From positions 110,220 to 174,219 of the forward strand of contig JABSOY010000013.1 of the NCBI GenBank assembly GCA_013215385.1: a stretch of 64,000 bases of DNA, written 5' to 3'. The position numbers and the translations under genes were made by a program. Of this stretch, positions 39,339 through 49,963 are shown in pieces; position 1 is the stretch's first letter; every line of letters begins with the position of its first letter. The notes beneath the pieces were generated by a model. It searched no databases. It was not told the origin of the DNA and was given only the letters and a program-made list of their open reading frames with translations. This DNA comes from Colwellia sp. (lineage in GTDB: Bacteria; Pseudomonadota; Gammaproteobacteria; Enterobacterales; Alteromonadaceae).

Positions 39339-40319
39339 TTATTTCTGATGAATTAACCTTTCAAGTTCTTGTTTAGATAAATAACTATCCATAGTCGACC
39401 TAAGTAATTTATAAAGTAAAATACTACCGTCTATCTCTTCTTTACGGTTCGTTAAGCTTTCAATATTCAAACCTAATGGCAAGTCGTAAGGTAGAACAGC
39501 GTCAAGTATTTGCTGTAAAGTATTCAAACAAATACGAATAGATTCATAAAGTGGTTGGTCAGCGTTGAGAATACGTAAGCTGGTCGCCTCTGGAACACTG
39601 ACACCTAGCCATTCAATAAACTGTAAGGTTTTTTTACTGCCACAAGGCGAAAAGGTTAAAATAATTCTCTGAGGTTTCAATCCTTGTTGCTGACACTCAA
39701 TAGCATAACGAGTCAGCATATCAATGGTGGCTTGTGGATTATAAATAGCTTGAGAAATAAAGAAGTTACAACCTTGCTGATGTTTTTCAATTAAACGTTC
39801 ATGCTCGTTACCTTTGTTAGCATGGCGCTCAGCAATCGTTATGCCGCCGATAAAAAAATCGTTTTTATTTTCAACTAAGGTTTTATAAGCACTGCTAAGG
39901 GGTAGTGATATATTGTTTTTTTGTGAAGGGCTACCGACTAAAACAACGTCGCGAATACCATAATTTTCCCAAGCCTCATCAGCCCATTGGTTGAAATCGT
40001 CGCTATTTGACTGAACCACACTTTTATAGGTTATGACGGGACGTTGAGACTTTTTACTGAGTAATGAAGAATAATAACGTGGGTCTAAAGTCGACTTAAA
40101 AGGAAAAGGTCTGGGCACATTTGTTCGGGAGTTTTCATCTTGAATGTCATAAATAATTAAACCATCAAAGTCTATATCACTTACTCGCTCAAGCAGTTTA
40201 TCGGCAATCACTTCCACTTGCTCTACAGGGGTATCGCTCTTTGGGGGTGTTGTGCCAATAAAATATACGCCACGGGTATTATCGTTATAGCGTGCTCTTA
40301 ATTCTGATCCTTTGTTCAC
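39339..40319 (-). CDS. Methylenetetrahydrofolate reductase-like protein
   Basis: YFIGTTPPKSDTPVEQVEVIADKLLERVSDIDFDGLIIYDIQDENSRTNVPRPFPF; HANKGNEHERLIEKHQQGCNFFISQAIYN. Confidence 0.7.
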   Translation of the reverse strand: MNKGSELRARYNDNTRGVYFIGTTPPKSDTPVEQVEVIADKLLERVSDIDFDGLIIYDIQDENSRTNVPRPFPFKSTLDPRYYSSLLSKKSQRPVITYKSVVQSNSDDFNQWADEAWENYGIRDVVLVGSPSQKNNISLPLSSAYKTLVENKNDFFIGGITIAERHANKGNEHERLIEKHQQGCNFFISQAIYNPQATIDMLTRYAIECQQQGLKPQRIILTFSPCGSKKTLQFIEWLGVSVPEATSLRILNADQPLYESIRICLNTLQQILDAVLPYDLPLGLNIESLTNRKEEIDGSILLYKLLRSTMDSYLSKQELERLIHQK

Positions 40320-40887
40320 TTTATTTGTACTACCGTAATTTTGATAAACTTTATATCAAATATAATACCTTCTTAGCCTTTATAAATCATCGTCATATTC
40401 ATATTTTATTGTTGATTAAAAAATAAAAAAGTAATTATGATTTTGCAAATATTATTGATCATATTAAATATCAGTCATCAACTAAACACTAGCGGCATTA
40501 TCAGCATTATGTTTTTGGTTGTATACAGTTTAAGTCTCTGTTTTATTTGAAAATAAAAAACTAATTTATATATATTTAAATAAATATAGAAATCTTTGTA
40601 ATAAAACTAAATTTTATAAGACTAACTGCTATATAAAATAAAACACTTAAAATTAGAATAATAAAGTGAGGGATATATACTTCAAAACTTAACAGAGCCT
40701 TTTGCTCTTAAAAGAACAATAAATAAAACTACGTCTGATGATTTACAGCTGAGTTACAAATCTGTTGACATAATATGTCACGATGGTAGGTTAGTCATAC
40801 ACTTACTATTAGGTGTACAGGAATAACTAAAAAATATAAAAAAGTTATCTCTGTATATGGAAATAATCTAAAAAAAAAGAGAACACT

Positions 40888-41607
40888 ATGAAAATGTCTG
40901 CAAACCCTCTTCAAGCCTGCTTGGATATACTAATCTCACCCGCTGTTGTATTTGATACTATCAAAGAAAAGAAAGGTTGGTCTTGGTTACCTTTTGTATT
41001 GCTTATTAGTTCCACTTTAGCTTTGTTTATGTATTACTTTAATACCGTTGATTTTGCTTGGTTAAAAGAAACCATGCTAAATCAGGCTGCCGCGTCTCAG
41101 CCAATGACTGACGATGAACTTAAAGCCGTGGCAATGTTCTATGAAAAAGACACTATGCTTATGACTACTGCCATTGCGGGCACATTAGGTTTTGTGGTGA
41201 TTAACATGCTGACAGCCGTTTATTATAATATAGCGACAAAAGTAAGCGCAGGCAGTGAGTATAAGTTTACTCAATGGTACGGCTTTACATGGTGGGTAAG
41301 TTTTCCTGTGATAGTTTCCACTACTCTTGGTGCTCTTGTTGTAATGTTTGCTCCTGATGGAATGGTATCAATACAAGACTTACAACCAACTAGTTTCAAC
41401 AGTTTATTGTTTTCAGTCGAACCAAGTAACGCATGGTACGGTTTACTTGAAGCTGTTAACTTATTCACTTTTTGGACAATTGCCGTTGCTAGTATCGGTT
41501 TTCGTTCATGGTTGAACATAGAAAGTAAAAAAGCACTTATCCTTGCCGCGGCTCCACAGGTAATTATATTTGGACTTTGGGCTTTATACGTAATGTTTAT
41601 TGCATAA
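40888..41607 (+). CDS. YIP1 family membrane protein
   Basis: ISPAVVFDTIKEKKGWSWLPFVLLISSTLALFMYY; multi-TM. Confidence 0.75.
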   Translation: MKMSANPLQACLDILISPAVVFDTIKEKKGWSWLPFVLLISSTLALFMYYFNTVDFAWLKETMLNQAAASQPMTDDELKAVAMFYEKDTMLMTTAIAGTLGFVVINMLTAVYYNIATKVSAGSEYKFTQWYGFTWWVSFPVIVSTTLGALVVMFAPDGMVSIQDLQPTSFNSLLFSVEPSNAWYGLLEAVNLFTFWTIAVASIGFRSWLNIESKKALILAAAPQVIIFGLWALYVMFIA

Positions 41608-41622
41608 GTGATAGGTTAATTC

Positions 41623-42831
41623 ATGAAAAAAACACTGATCATTATTGCGGTTATTATTGGGCTAGGAAGTCTAGCCTATTTTAAAAAAACCGGAAAAACA
41701 CATGCTGTTGAGGTAAAAGTTCAACAGGTTGAAGCTGAAAATATCAAACGTTCAATTTTGGCCTCGGGTACTTTAGTTTATAAAGAACAGGTGCAATTGC
41801 GTTCTGAAGTCATCGGTCAGGTGAGTGAAATGCTCATCGCCGAAGGTGATGATGTTTCTAAAGGCCAAGTATTAATGCGTCTTGAACCTCGCACTTTTCG
41901 AGCCGATGTTGAGCAACAAGAAGCTTATGTTCGTATCCAATCAATTGCAATTGAACGTCAACAAAAGAAAATTGAGAACTTAAAGTCTCAATGGCAGCGC
42001 AAGCATGACTTATATCAACGTAAAATCCTTGACCGTGATGCTTACGAATTAATTGATAACCAATATGCCTTAGCAAAAATTGATTTGCGTTCTCGTCAAG
42101 AGTCTTTATTGCAAGCAGAAGCTACACTTGATAAAGCGCAGGAGCGTTTAGAAAAAACAGTATTTCGCTCGCCAATAGACGGTATTGCAACGTCGGTTGA
42201 CATTAAGAAAGGTGAAACGGCAATAAGTGGTACAACTAATATTTCAGGTTCTAACTTGATCACCTTAGCTGATCCATCTTCTATTTTAATTGAAGTTCAA
42301 GTTGATGAAGCTGATATTGCGAATATTCGTATCGGTCAACAAGCTGATATTTTTGCAGTCGCTTTTCCAGACAACGCGTTAAAAGGCGAAGTACAAAGCA
42401 TTGCTACTACAGCTAAGCGCGCACGAGGTCGTCAAGGTTTAAGCTTTAAAGTGAAAATTTTATTAGCGGACTCAAATACTATTGCCGTTCGACCAGGCAT
42501 GAGCTGTCGGGCAGAGATATTTACGCAAAGTAAAAGTAAAACGATTGCTGTGCCTAGTGAATCTGTTATTTTCGCTAAGCAAGAAAAAAATAAAGGTGAT
42601 GAAGACTCGGCAAGCGACAGTGATTCACCAGCAGAAAATGTTGATCACGTTTTTGTCTTTATTGATGGCAAAGCGGTTAAACGCAATGTTGAGTTAGGTA
42701 TTTCAAATGATCACTTACAAGAAATCACCTCGGGTATAAAAATAGGTGATAAAGTGATCACTGGGCCGGCTAGAGCATTAGGTAAATTAAAAGATGCGCA
42801 GTCAGTAAAAATGCTGGAAAAAGAGGCATAG
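41623..42831 (+). CDS. MacA-like periplasmic adaptor (HlyD/RND family)
   Basis: GTLVYKEQVQLRSEVIGQVSEMLIAEGDDVSKGQVLMRLEPRTF, KTVFRSPIDGIATSVDIKKGETAI. Confidence 0.9.
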   Translation: MKKTLIIIAVIIGLGSLAYFKKTGKTHAVEVKVQQVEAENIKRSILASGTLVYKEQVQLRSEVIGQVSEMLIAEGDDVSKGQVLMRLEPRTFRADVEQQEAYVRIQSIAIERQQKKIENLKSQWQRKHDLYQRKILDRDAYELIDNQYALAKIDLRSRQESLLQAEATLDKAQERLEKTVFRSPIDGIATSVDIKKGETAISGTTNISGSNLITLADPSSILIEVQVDEADIANIRIGQQADIFAVAFPDNALKGEVQSIATTAKRARGRQGLSFKVKILLADSNTIAVRPGMSCRAEIFTQSKSKTIAVPSESVIFAKQEKNKGDEDSASDSDSPAENVDHVFVFIDGKAVKRNVELGISNDHLQEITSGIKIGDKVITGPARALGKLKDAQSVKMLEKEA

Positions 42832-43605
42832 ATGATGTCTGAAGCCCTTACAGAAACCAACGTTGAACAGCCAATTATAGCGTTAAGAAATATAGCTAAG
42901 CTCTATAAAATGGGCAATCAAGAGTTCTATGCACTGAAAGACTTTAACCTTGATATTCAGGAAAATGATTACTTAGCTATTACTGGGCAGTCGGGTTCTG
43001 GTAAATCAACCTTGATGAATCTTTTAGGTTGTTTAGATTACCCGACTAACGGCTCGTATAAACTTAAGTGTAAAGATGTTGCTCATCTTGATGAGTCTGC
43101 TCTTGCTGGCATTCGAAATTTAGAAATAGGTTTTATTTTTCAAAGTTTTAATTTATTACCTAGATCGAGTGCTTTGCAAAATGTAATGCAGCCACTTATT
43201 TATCGAGGTATGCCAATAAGAGAACGAAAAATCAAAGCGGAACGAGCGCTAACGCGTGTCGGTTTGAAAGATCGTCTTGATCATTTGCCCAACCAATTGT
43301 CTGGCGGACAGCGTCAACGGGTAGCTATTGCCCGTGCATTAGTCACAGAGCCAACAATTTTACTGGCCGATGAACCGACCGGAAATTTAGACTCTGCTAC
43401 AACGATGGAGATCATGACGTTATTTGATGAGCTTCATAACGATGGACAAACATTGATTATTGTTACCCATGAACAAGAAATTGCTGAACGTTGCCACCGT
43501 GTTATTCGCTTAACCGATGGGCATTTGGTCGCAGATAGCTTGAACCCCGATATTGCAAGAGCGTATAACCAGCAAAAAGTAGAAAAGGAGGCTGAGCATG
43601 TCTAG
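42832..43605 (+). CDS. MacB-like ABC transporter ATP-binding protein
   Basis: ITGQSGSGKSTLMNLLGCLDYPTNG, LSGGQRQRVAIARALVTEPTILLADEPTGNLDS. Confidence 0.95.
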   Translation: MMSEALTETNVEQPIIALRNIAKLYKMGNQEFYALKDFNLDIQENDYLAITGQSGSGKSTLMNLLGCLDYPTNGSYKLKCKDVAHLDESALAGIRNLEIGFIFQSFNLLPRSSALQNVMQPLIYRGMPIRERKIKAERALTRVGLKDRLDHLPNQLSGGQRQRVAIARALVTEPTILLADEPTGNLDSATTMEIMTLFDELHNDGQTLIIVTHEQEIAERCHRVIRLTDGHLVADSLNPDIARAYNQQKVEKEAEHV

Positions 43606-44833
43606 CGTTTTATTTAAAATAGTAGAGAGTACTCGCTCGGCAGCTCATTCTGTTTACGCTCATGGTTTTAGAAGTTTTCTAACAACATTGGGCATTATTA
43701 TTGGCGTAGCTTCGGTTATTGCCGTGGTTTCTGTGGTGCAGGGGCTAAGTAGTAGTATAACTTCACAGTTTGATGATATGGGCACCAATGTTGTCAATGT
43801 AAATGCGTTCACGCCTTTAAAAGAACGGTTACAAGGAAAAATAGCTAAATTAAGTTATCGGGATTTCCTGGAAATTCAGTATAAAGTTCCCGGTATTAGT
43901 CATATTACACCTACTGTTGCGGCTACTGGAGCCAATGGCGTCGTGCAATATAAAGGAGAGTCAACAGCCACACGGGTTATTGGCACAGGGTCTAGTTACC
44001 AGTCACTTTATGGTATTTTTCCTGAAACAGGACGTTTTTTTAATTTGAGTGATGATAAATCACGTCGTCGTGTTGCGGTATTAGGTGACTCTATTCTCGA
44101 CAAACTAGAGATCAAAGGTTCACCTATTGGCCAATATATTATGATTGGCGGGGAATGGTTTAAAGTTATTGGCGTCTTAGAAAAGCGGGGCAAGCTTTTT
44201 GGCTTCGATCAAGATGACTTTATCTTATTACCTTACACAACTACTCGAGCATTACTAGGCGGTGCTGAAGAGCCTGACATTAGTATTTCGCTACAAGTAG
44301 ATGACGCTAGTAAGTTAGAAAGCATTAAACAGCACATTAAAAACTTATTGCGCCGAAATCATAACCTAAGCAAAGAAACGAGTGACGATTTTAAAATTAG
44401 TACCGCTGAGCAAATGTTAGATACGGTTAATAACATCACTTCAAGTACAACCATGGTACTCAGTGGCGTTGTTGGTATTTCTTTACTGGTTGGTGGCATT
44501 GGCATTATGAATATTATGCTGGTTTCTGTGACTGAGCGAACTCGGGAAATAGGCATTCAAAAAGCTTTAGGTGCAACACGTGTTGACATACTGTTGCAGT
44601 TTCTTATTGAAGCGGTGTTCTTGTGTTTACTCGGTGGTTTAATTGGTTTAGCAATTGGCTATGGAGCCGGAGCTTTGGTTAGTAACTTGGTTGGTTTACC
44701 TTCTGCCGAAGTTCCTATGTGGGCTGTTGCGCTATCGTTTGGTTTTAGTGCTGGTGTTGGTTTGTTATTTGGTATTATACCTGCAGCTAAGGCGGCTAAT
44801 TTAGACCCTATTGATGCGCTTCGTTACGAGTAA
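43598..44833 (+). CDS. MacB-like ABC transporter permease
   Basis: FRSFLTTLGIIIGVASVIAVVSVVQG...GGIGIMNIMLVSVTERTREIGIQKALGATRVDIL. Confidence 0.95.
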   Translation: MSSVLFKIVESTRSAAHSVYAHGFRSFLTTLGIIIGVASVIAVVSVVQGLSSSITSQFDDMGTNVVNVNAFTPLKERLQGKIAKLSYRDFLEIQYKVPGISHITPTVAATGANGVVQYKGESTATRVIGTGSSYQSLYGIFPETGRFFNLSDDKSRRRVAVLGDSILDKLEIKGSPIGQYIMIGGEWFKVIGVLEKRGKLFGFDQDDFILLPYTTTRALLGGAEEPDISISLQVDDASKLESIKQHIKNLLRRNHNLSKETSDDFKISTAEQMLDTVNNITSSTTMVLSGVVGISLLVGGIGIMNIMLVSVTERTREIGIQKALGATRVDILLQFLIEAVFLCLLGGLIGLAIGYGAGALVSNLVGLPSAEVPMWAVALSFGFSAGVGLLFGIIPAAKAANLDPIDALRYE

Positions 44834-44853
44834 TAACTAAATAGCTAAATAAA

Positions 44854-44885
44854 GAAAAGAGCTATCGCTAGATAGCTCTTTTCTT
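44854..44885 (+). terminator. Rho-independent terminator
   Basis: GAAAAGAGCTATCGCTAGATAGCTCTTTTCTT. Confidence 0.7.
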
Positions 44886-44952
44886 GAAAAACTGCCTCAG
44901 TGGTCCCATATCAACTATTAATCAAGTTTAGCTAATAGATAATGGAGGTAAA

Positions 44953-45363
44953 TTGAAACACTTTTTTATAAAATTTATTCTCTTATTAAGTGCTGTTTTA
45001 TCGGTAAACTCAGCATTAGCCGTTCCGTTATCTTCGGTCATTGATAGTGACATTCAACAAGTTGAATATCGTCAAACACCTACTTACACTTCATTAAATA
45101 CACTTTCAGTAGCAAAGGTTCATTTTCAATTAGCGAAAAATGACAGCTATAAAAAGCAGTTCTACCTAGCGAGCTTTATTTGTTCACATTGCTTTTCTAA
45201 AGGTCTATTAGGTAAATTAACTGCTACTCGAGTTAAGCAAGATTATCAACAGCAAATCATGACTATGCTTACTTTTAGTAGCAAGCCCCAAAAGCTATTG
45301 TTTAAACTCGTGTCTCATCAAACCGAAAATCAACCATCTCACTTCAAAAAACACCTTAGTTAA
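44953..45363 (+). CDS. Hypothetical secreted protein
   Basis: 136-aa ORF with signal peptide, preceded by GGAGG. Confidence 0.55.
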   Translation: MKHFFIKFILLLSAVLSVNSALAVPLSSVIDSDIQQVEYRQTPTYTSLNTLSVAKVHFQLAKNDSYKKQFYLASFICSHCFSKGLLGKLTATRVKQDYQQQIMTMLTFSSKPQKLLFKLVSHQTENQPSHFKKHLS

Positions 45364-45447
45364 CATTCTTAAGCTTAGCCATTTTGGCTGAACCTTTTTT
45401 GTAGCCTTATTCCGAAAAATAAGAGGAATAAGTATGGAGTTATTTTT

Positions 45448-45726
45448 ATGGTTGATTTTTTTTCTTATGATTTTTATTTGGCGCTAGCGCCTTGGTTTGT
45501 ATTTACGGGGTTGTCGGTAATTGCCGTAATATTAATGAAACTGGCTAACAAACGACGTGGTATTGCTATCGCTTTTGCTGTGCTAGTGCAGATGTTCTCT
45601 CCAGATCCCTTTGTCGAAAAAACGATTGCCATGGTGGTTTCAGAAAAACGAGCCATTAAGAAACAGCAAGAAGAGGATGGAGGAGGAAAGAGGGGCAACA
45701 AGGCGCGAGTTAAAAAGTGTGGCTAG
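45448..45726 (+). CDS. Hypothetical membrane protein with basic C-terminus
   Basis: 92 aa; YLALAPWFVFTGLSVIAVILMKLANKRRG. Confidence 0.5.
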   Translation: MVDFFSYDFYLALAPWFVFTGLSVIAVILMKLANKRRGIAIAFAVLVQMFSPDPFVEKTIAMVVSEKRAIKKQQEEDGGGKRGNKARVKKCG

Positions 45727-45740
45727 CTTTATCAGGTCAA

Positions 45741-45773
45741 AAAAAATGCCAGACGATAAAGTCTGGCATTTTT
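45741..45773. terminator. Hairpin terminator between convergent genes
   Basis: AAAAATGCCAGACGATAAAGTCTGGCATTTTT. Confidence 0.7.
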
Positions 45774-45812
45774 ATAAATCTTGCTAGGGATAATCAGAAA
45801 ACTAGGGATGAA

Positions 45813-46889
45813 CTAAGCTAAACAAACAGCTTGGTTATTAAGCTTAATTTTTGCCATCAATTTTGATAATTTAGCTCGAGAAACCATTAAGACAAAAGCA
45901 AGTGCAAACATAAAAAACGTACTTGGCTCCGGTACTGGCGTTGGTGTGCCAACAGGGTCAAATGGGTTGTAGTTTATTTGCATATTACCTTCCCAAGACT
46001 TACCGATAACTTGGCCGAAAATAGTTGATTCATTTGACTTTATATCAGCAGTTGGGGCAAGTACACTGCCATATAAATCACTATTAAGGTTCAGCTGGCT
46101 TGCGCCATAAAAGTTATAAAGTAACTGAACCGGTGGTTGAATATTGGCCGAGCCTTTATTGTAATAGCCACTTAAAGGGTTAGTCCAATCAGTTGGGTTA
46201 GCATCATTGGTTAGAAATACATTTGCTTGTGAGAAGTCGATAACAGTACCATTTTCATTAGTAATATTAAAAACAAAGGTTGCATTATCAGTCATGCCGT
46301 CAGTATTAATATACCAGTCGGTAGCAAATTGTTGCTGAGTAATATCAAAAACGTAAACACCATCTTCAGGAACAACATTTTCGTCAACAGAGAATAATAA
46401 TGCCCAACCTTGATCGTCTACATTTCCGTAAGCGGTGCGTGCTGATAATTGCTCTGAAAGATTCTCTAAATGTGTAAAAGCACTGTTAAAATCAACCGGT
46501 AAATTTGTACTGTTTTCAGTTAATGTACCAATTTCATTCGGTCCGCCAGTTAATGTACCACCGATAACTACATTACCTAAAACCGGGGATGGTAAAGTTG
46601 CAGATTGATAAACATTAAAATTGCCCGCTTTAGTTTTTACAATGTCACCGCCAACAACAAGGCTAGGTCCATCGCCCATACCAAAATCGATAATTTGAGT
46701 ACCAATATCATAACCGCCATCAACGTAAAGGTTGCCGCCAACAGCGACTCTTCCTTCAACATCTGACGAGGTAACTGAATAGTTTTCCTTAACAAAAGCA
46801 TTATATTTACTTGCTTGACCAAAATCGATGGTATCAGCTACTGCTTGAAAGCTTAATAATAAGCTAGCGATTACGGCTAAATGTCGCAT
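45813..46889 (-). CDS. Choice-of-anchor A family protein with PEP-CTERM sorting signal
   Basis: ASKYNAFVKENYSVTSSDVEGRVAVGGNLYVDGGYDIG...NLNSDLYGSVLAPTADIKSNESTIFGQVIGKSWEGNMQINYNPFDP...VPEPSTFFMFALAFVLMVSRAK. Confidence 0.88.
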   Translation of the reverse strand: MRHLAVIASLLLSFQAVADTIDFGQASKYNAFVKENYSVTSSDVEGRVAVGGNLYVDGGYDIGTQIIDFGMGDGPSLVVGGDIVKTKAGNFNVYQSATLPSPVLGNVVIGGTLTGGPNEIGTLTENSTNLPVDFNSAFTHLENLSEQLSARTAYGNVDDQGWALLFSVDENVVPEDGVYVFDITQQQFATDWYINTDGMTDNATFVFNITNENGTVIDFSQANVFLTNDANPTDWTNPLSGYYNKGSANIQPPVQLLYNFYGASQLNLNSDLYGSVLAPTADIKSNESTIFGQVIGKSWEGNMQINYNPFDPVGTPTPVPEPSTFFMFALAFVLMVSRAKLSKLMAKIKLNNQAVCLA

Positions 46890-47069
46890 AACGTTCCTTC
46901 ATAAAAAGTGTAAATGTCTATATTTTGTGCATGTTAACATCTAGGTTACATATTTGACAGCGCTGTCTAAAGTTAGTTGTTTCTAAGAAAGATATAAGTA
47001 CAGTGATATTATCAACATGGTGTAATGACTTGTTTACAACGACCTAATAAAGCAGCTAGTCCTTACAAG

Positions 47070-49877
47070 TTATCCTTTATTTATCAATAAACTAGTCTGT
47101 GAATTTAGTTTGTGTTCTGGGGCTAGTTTCTGCGCTTTAATTAACGCAGATTGCGCAAGTTTTAAGCGTTTTAATACCGCCAAGGTATAAGCTAGATGAT
47201 AATGATAACTGGCATTGTTAACATCGCGAGCAATTGCTTCACGTAAATAACTCAACCCTGTTTGAGCTTGGTTATTTATTACCAACAACCAACCTAAAGT
47301 GTCATTAATCGCGGCTAGTTTTGGTGCTAGTTTATGGGACTTTTTGGCGTATAAGAGTGCTTTTTTAGGATCATTATCTTGATATAAGTTTGCTAAATTA
47401 TTTAAAAATATAGGCTGTTGTTCAATATACTTGAAATGCTCAAGTGTACTTATTGCCAAACTTATATTCCCATTTTGAATGGCTATTGCACTTAATTGTG
47501 CAATAGCCCAAGCATCAGCATTTTGCGTGCTTAACCAGTCTTTTAATAATAGCTCTACCTTGTCTGTTTGCTGTTGTTGCAAATAAAGCTGTGCGAGCAG
47601 TTGTAGGTGTTCACGCTTATTATGCGTTTGATAAAGCTCATTTAACAGTTCGCTCGCTTTATGAATATCTGGTTTAGCCATTAAATAATGTACTTTTAAT
47701 TCTAACCAAGCAATATTATTGGGGGCTTTTGATAATTGTTGTGCTATCAGCTTTCCTGCTTTTTTGGTTTCTTTATTGGCTAAAGCAAAGCGAGTAGCAA
47801 TATAAGGAGAAATCTTGCCATTCGATAGATGTTTAATTCTATCAATGCTGCGTTGCGCAGCTTCAATATCCGCTAAATCAATTTGTAACTTACTCAACGT
47901 TTCAATCTTTTTTACATCGTCGTAAATTAGTCCGAATAATATTTTTAAAGTTTTAGCCGCTTTAACCGTTTCCCCTAGCTGAGTTTGTAATTTACTTTTT
48001 GCCAGTAATAACTCTTGATCTAAAGAGTAAAAACTCTCTAATAACGCCAATGTTTTTTCTGTTTGCTTAAGTTGATTGGTCTTAAGATACAGGGTTAATA
48101 AAGCACGCTGATTAATAATGTAATCTGGATGTTGTTTCGGTATTTGGCTAAGTAATTTAATGGCTAAAAATAATTGTTGCTGGTTAATCGAAAAATTTGC
48201 ATATAACTGCAGCACTAACGCATCACTAGGGTAAAAAGTCAGTAATTGCCGATAATATAATTGGGTTTGTTGATGATCTTTATTATTGAGGCTGATGCCC
48301 GCTAGGGCTAATAATGCTGGGCGAAATTTATCGTCTAATACCAGTGTTTGTTTAAATAATTTTATCGCGTCATCGCCCCGACCTAACTTTAAGGATAATT
48401 CACCCGCGAGTTGTAATATTTCTACTTTATTTGGATGATCATCTAACAGTGCTTGTGTGGTTATTTTAGCCTGTTCAATATTGTTTGCTTGTAATTGCAA
48501 GTAGCCTAATAGCGTTCTACTCGCCAATGTGTTGCTGCCACTTATTTTATTAAGCAAAGCAATGGCATCATCACTGCGGTTAACCGCAATGAGTGCGCCT
48601 ATGTACTGGTCTCGGAGTAGTAAATTATCTGCAAATTTAGCCTGAGCTTTTTCAATAAAACTTAAATACTCATATTTGTCTAATTGTTGCTGATAGATAT
48701 GTGACGCTAATAAATATAACTCGGCTTTATTTGGCGAAAGAATAAGGGCTTTGCCAATATGTTGCTGTGCCAATGGAACATTATTTTCTTTAAGAGCGAT
48801 CATGGTTAAATGACGATGAGCAACGGTATTTTCACCATAATCTCTGATATAGGTAAGAAACTGTCGACGCGCCTGATAATAACTTTTATTAAGATAATCA
48901 ACGCTTGCCGCAAGTAATAATACTTCTCGGCCTTGCATTTGTTCATCAGTAAAATTCATGAACTGTTGTTGTATATCTCGTAGTAATATACGCGCTTGTT
49001 TTTCATTACCCTGTAAAGCGATGATGGAAGAATGGAGTAACTTTATATAAGGATCATTAGGGTAGTTTTCCCGCAACGTTAGTGAAAATATCAATGCATC
49101 TTCAAGTTGGTTTTGGTCTAGAAAAATAGTTGCTTTGCCAAATAGCGCTTGTTGATTCGTTGGCTCTTTTTGTAAAATTTCTGAGTATATGGCTAGTGCT
49201 TCATCGGGCTGCTTAGTACTTTTTAGTATTTCTGCTTTAAGTATTTTAGCGCCTTGTTGTTGTCTATTTTGTTGTATATCACTTGGTTGAGGGATAATTA
49301 AAAGTGCTTTATTAGCAAAATTTAACGCATTAGATAATTGCCCTTCTTTAAAGGCTAAATCAGCCATTGCGGTATATAACGCGATTGTTTCACCATGAAT
49401 ATACAATGATTGTTGATACGATTTTTTAGCCAGTTTACGTTTTGTTAAAGCTTTATAGGCATTGCCTTGCAGTAAAAAATATTTACGCTCTGTCGCTAAT
49501 TGTGGGTGTTCATTTAAAAGGGTAAGTGCTTCTTGGTGCTTGTATAAAAATAACTTTGCTTCTACCAGCGGAATAACAACGGCGAAACTGTCAGCCTGTA
49601 ATGCCAATGCTATTGTTAACTCTTTTTCAGCGGATTGTGGTCGACCTTTTTGTAAAAGAATATCGCCGAGCAATAATCTGGCAGGCAAGTAATTTGGACG
49701 CTGAATAATGCTGTTTTTTACCGATATTTCTGCCTCATCTAGTTTTCCTTGTTGCAAGTAACTTAAGGCATTTTCATAAGCACTGTTGGCTTGTTCGCTA
49801 TAACAATGTGCAGAATAAAGCACACTTGTTATGGCGAAAGTAAAAGTAAAAAATAGTGATGATAAGTAGTTTTTCAT
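47070..49877 (-). CDS. TPR-repeat protein, PrsT-like (PEP-CTERM-associated)
   Basis: 935 aa; signal peptide, many TPRs (AYENALSYLQQGKLDEAEISVKNSIIQRPNYLPARLLLGDILLQKGRPQSAEKEL...); size and repeat pattern as recalled for PrsT, next to a PEP-CTERM gene. Confidence 0.75.
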   Translation of the reverse strand: MKNYLSSLFFTFTFAITSVLYSAHCYSEQANSAYENALSYLQQGKLDEAEISVKNSIIQRPNYLPARLLLGDILLQKGRPQSAEKELTIALALQADSFAVVIPLVEAKLFLYKHQEALTLLNEHPQLATERKYFLLQGNAYKALTKRKLAKKSYQQSLYIHGETIALYTAMADLAFKEGQLSNALNFANKALLIIPQPSDIQQNRQQQGAKILKAEILKSTKQPDEALAIYSEILQKEPTNQQALFGKATIFLDQNQLEDALIFSLTLRENYPNDPYIKLLHSSIIALQGNEKQARILLRDIQQQFMNFTDEQMQGREVLLLAASVDYLNKSYYQARRQFLTYIRDYGENTVAHRHLTMIALKENNVPLAQQHIGKALILSPNKAELYLLASHIYQQQLDKYEYLSFIEKAQAKFADNLLLRDQYIGALIAVNRSDDAIALLNKISGSNTLASRTLLGYLQLQANNIEQAKITTQALLDDHPNKVEILQLAGELSLKLGRGDDAIKLFKQTLVLDDKFRPALLALAGISLNNKDHQQTQLYYRQLLTFYPSDALVLQLYANFSINQQQLFLAIKLLSQIPKQHPDYIINQRALLTLYLKTNQLKQTEKTLALLESFYSLDQELLLAKSKLQTQLGETVKAAKTLKILFGLIYDDVKKIETLSKLQIDLADIEAAQRSIDRIKHLSNGKISPYIATRFALANKETKKAGKLIAQQLSKAPNNIAWLELKVHYLMAKPDIHKASELLNELYQTHNKREHLQLLAQLYLQQQQTDKVELLLKDWLSTQNADAWAIAQLSAIAIQNGNISLAISTLEHFKYIEQQPIFLNNLANLYQDNDPKKALLYAKKSHKLAPKLAAINDTLGWLLVINNQAQTGLSYLREAIARDVNNASYHYHLAYTLAVLKRLKLAQSALIKAQKLAPEHKLNSQTSLLINKG

Positions 49878-49963
49878 AGCAGGTTCAGATAGAAAACAAT
49901 GCTGTATTTTAAAACACTATTAGCTGAAGTGGTATGAGCTTTATCCCAATATCCGAAATAAGT

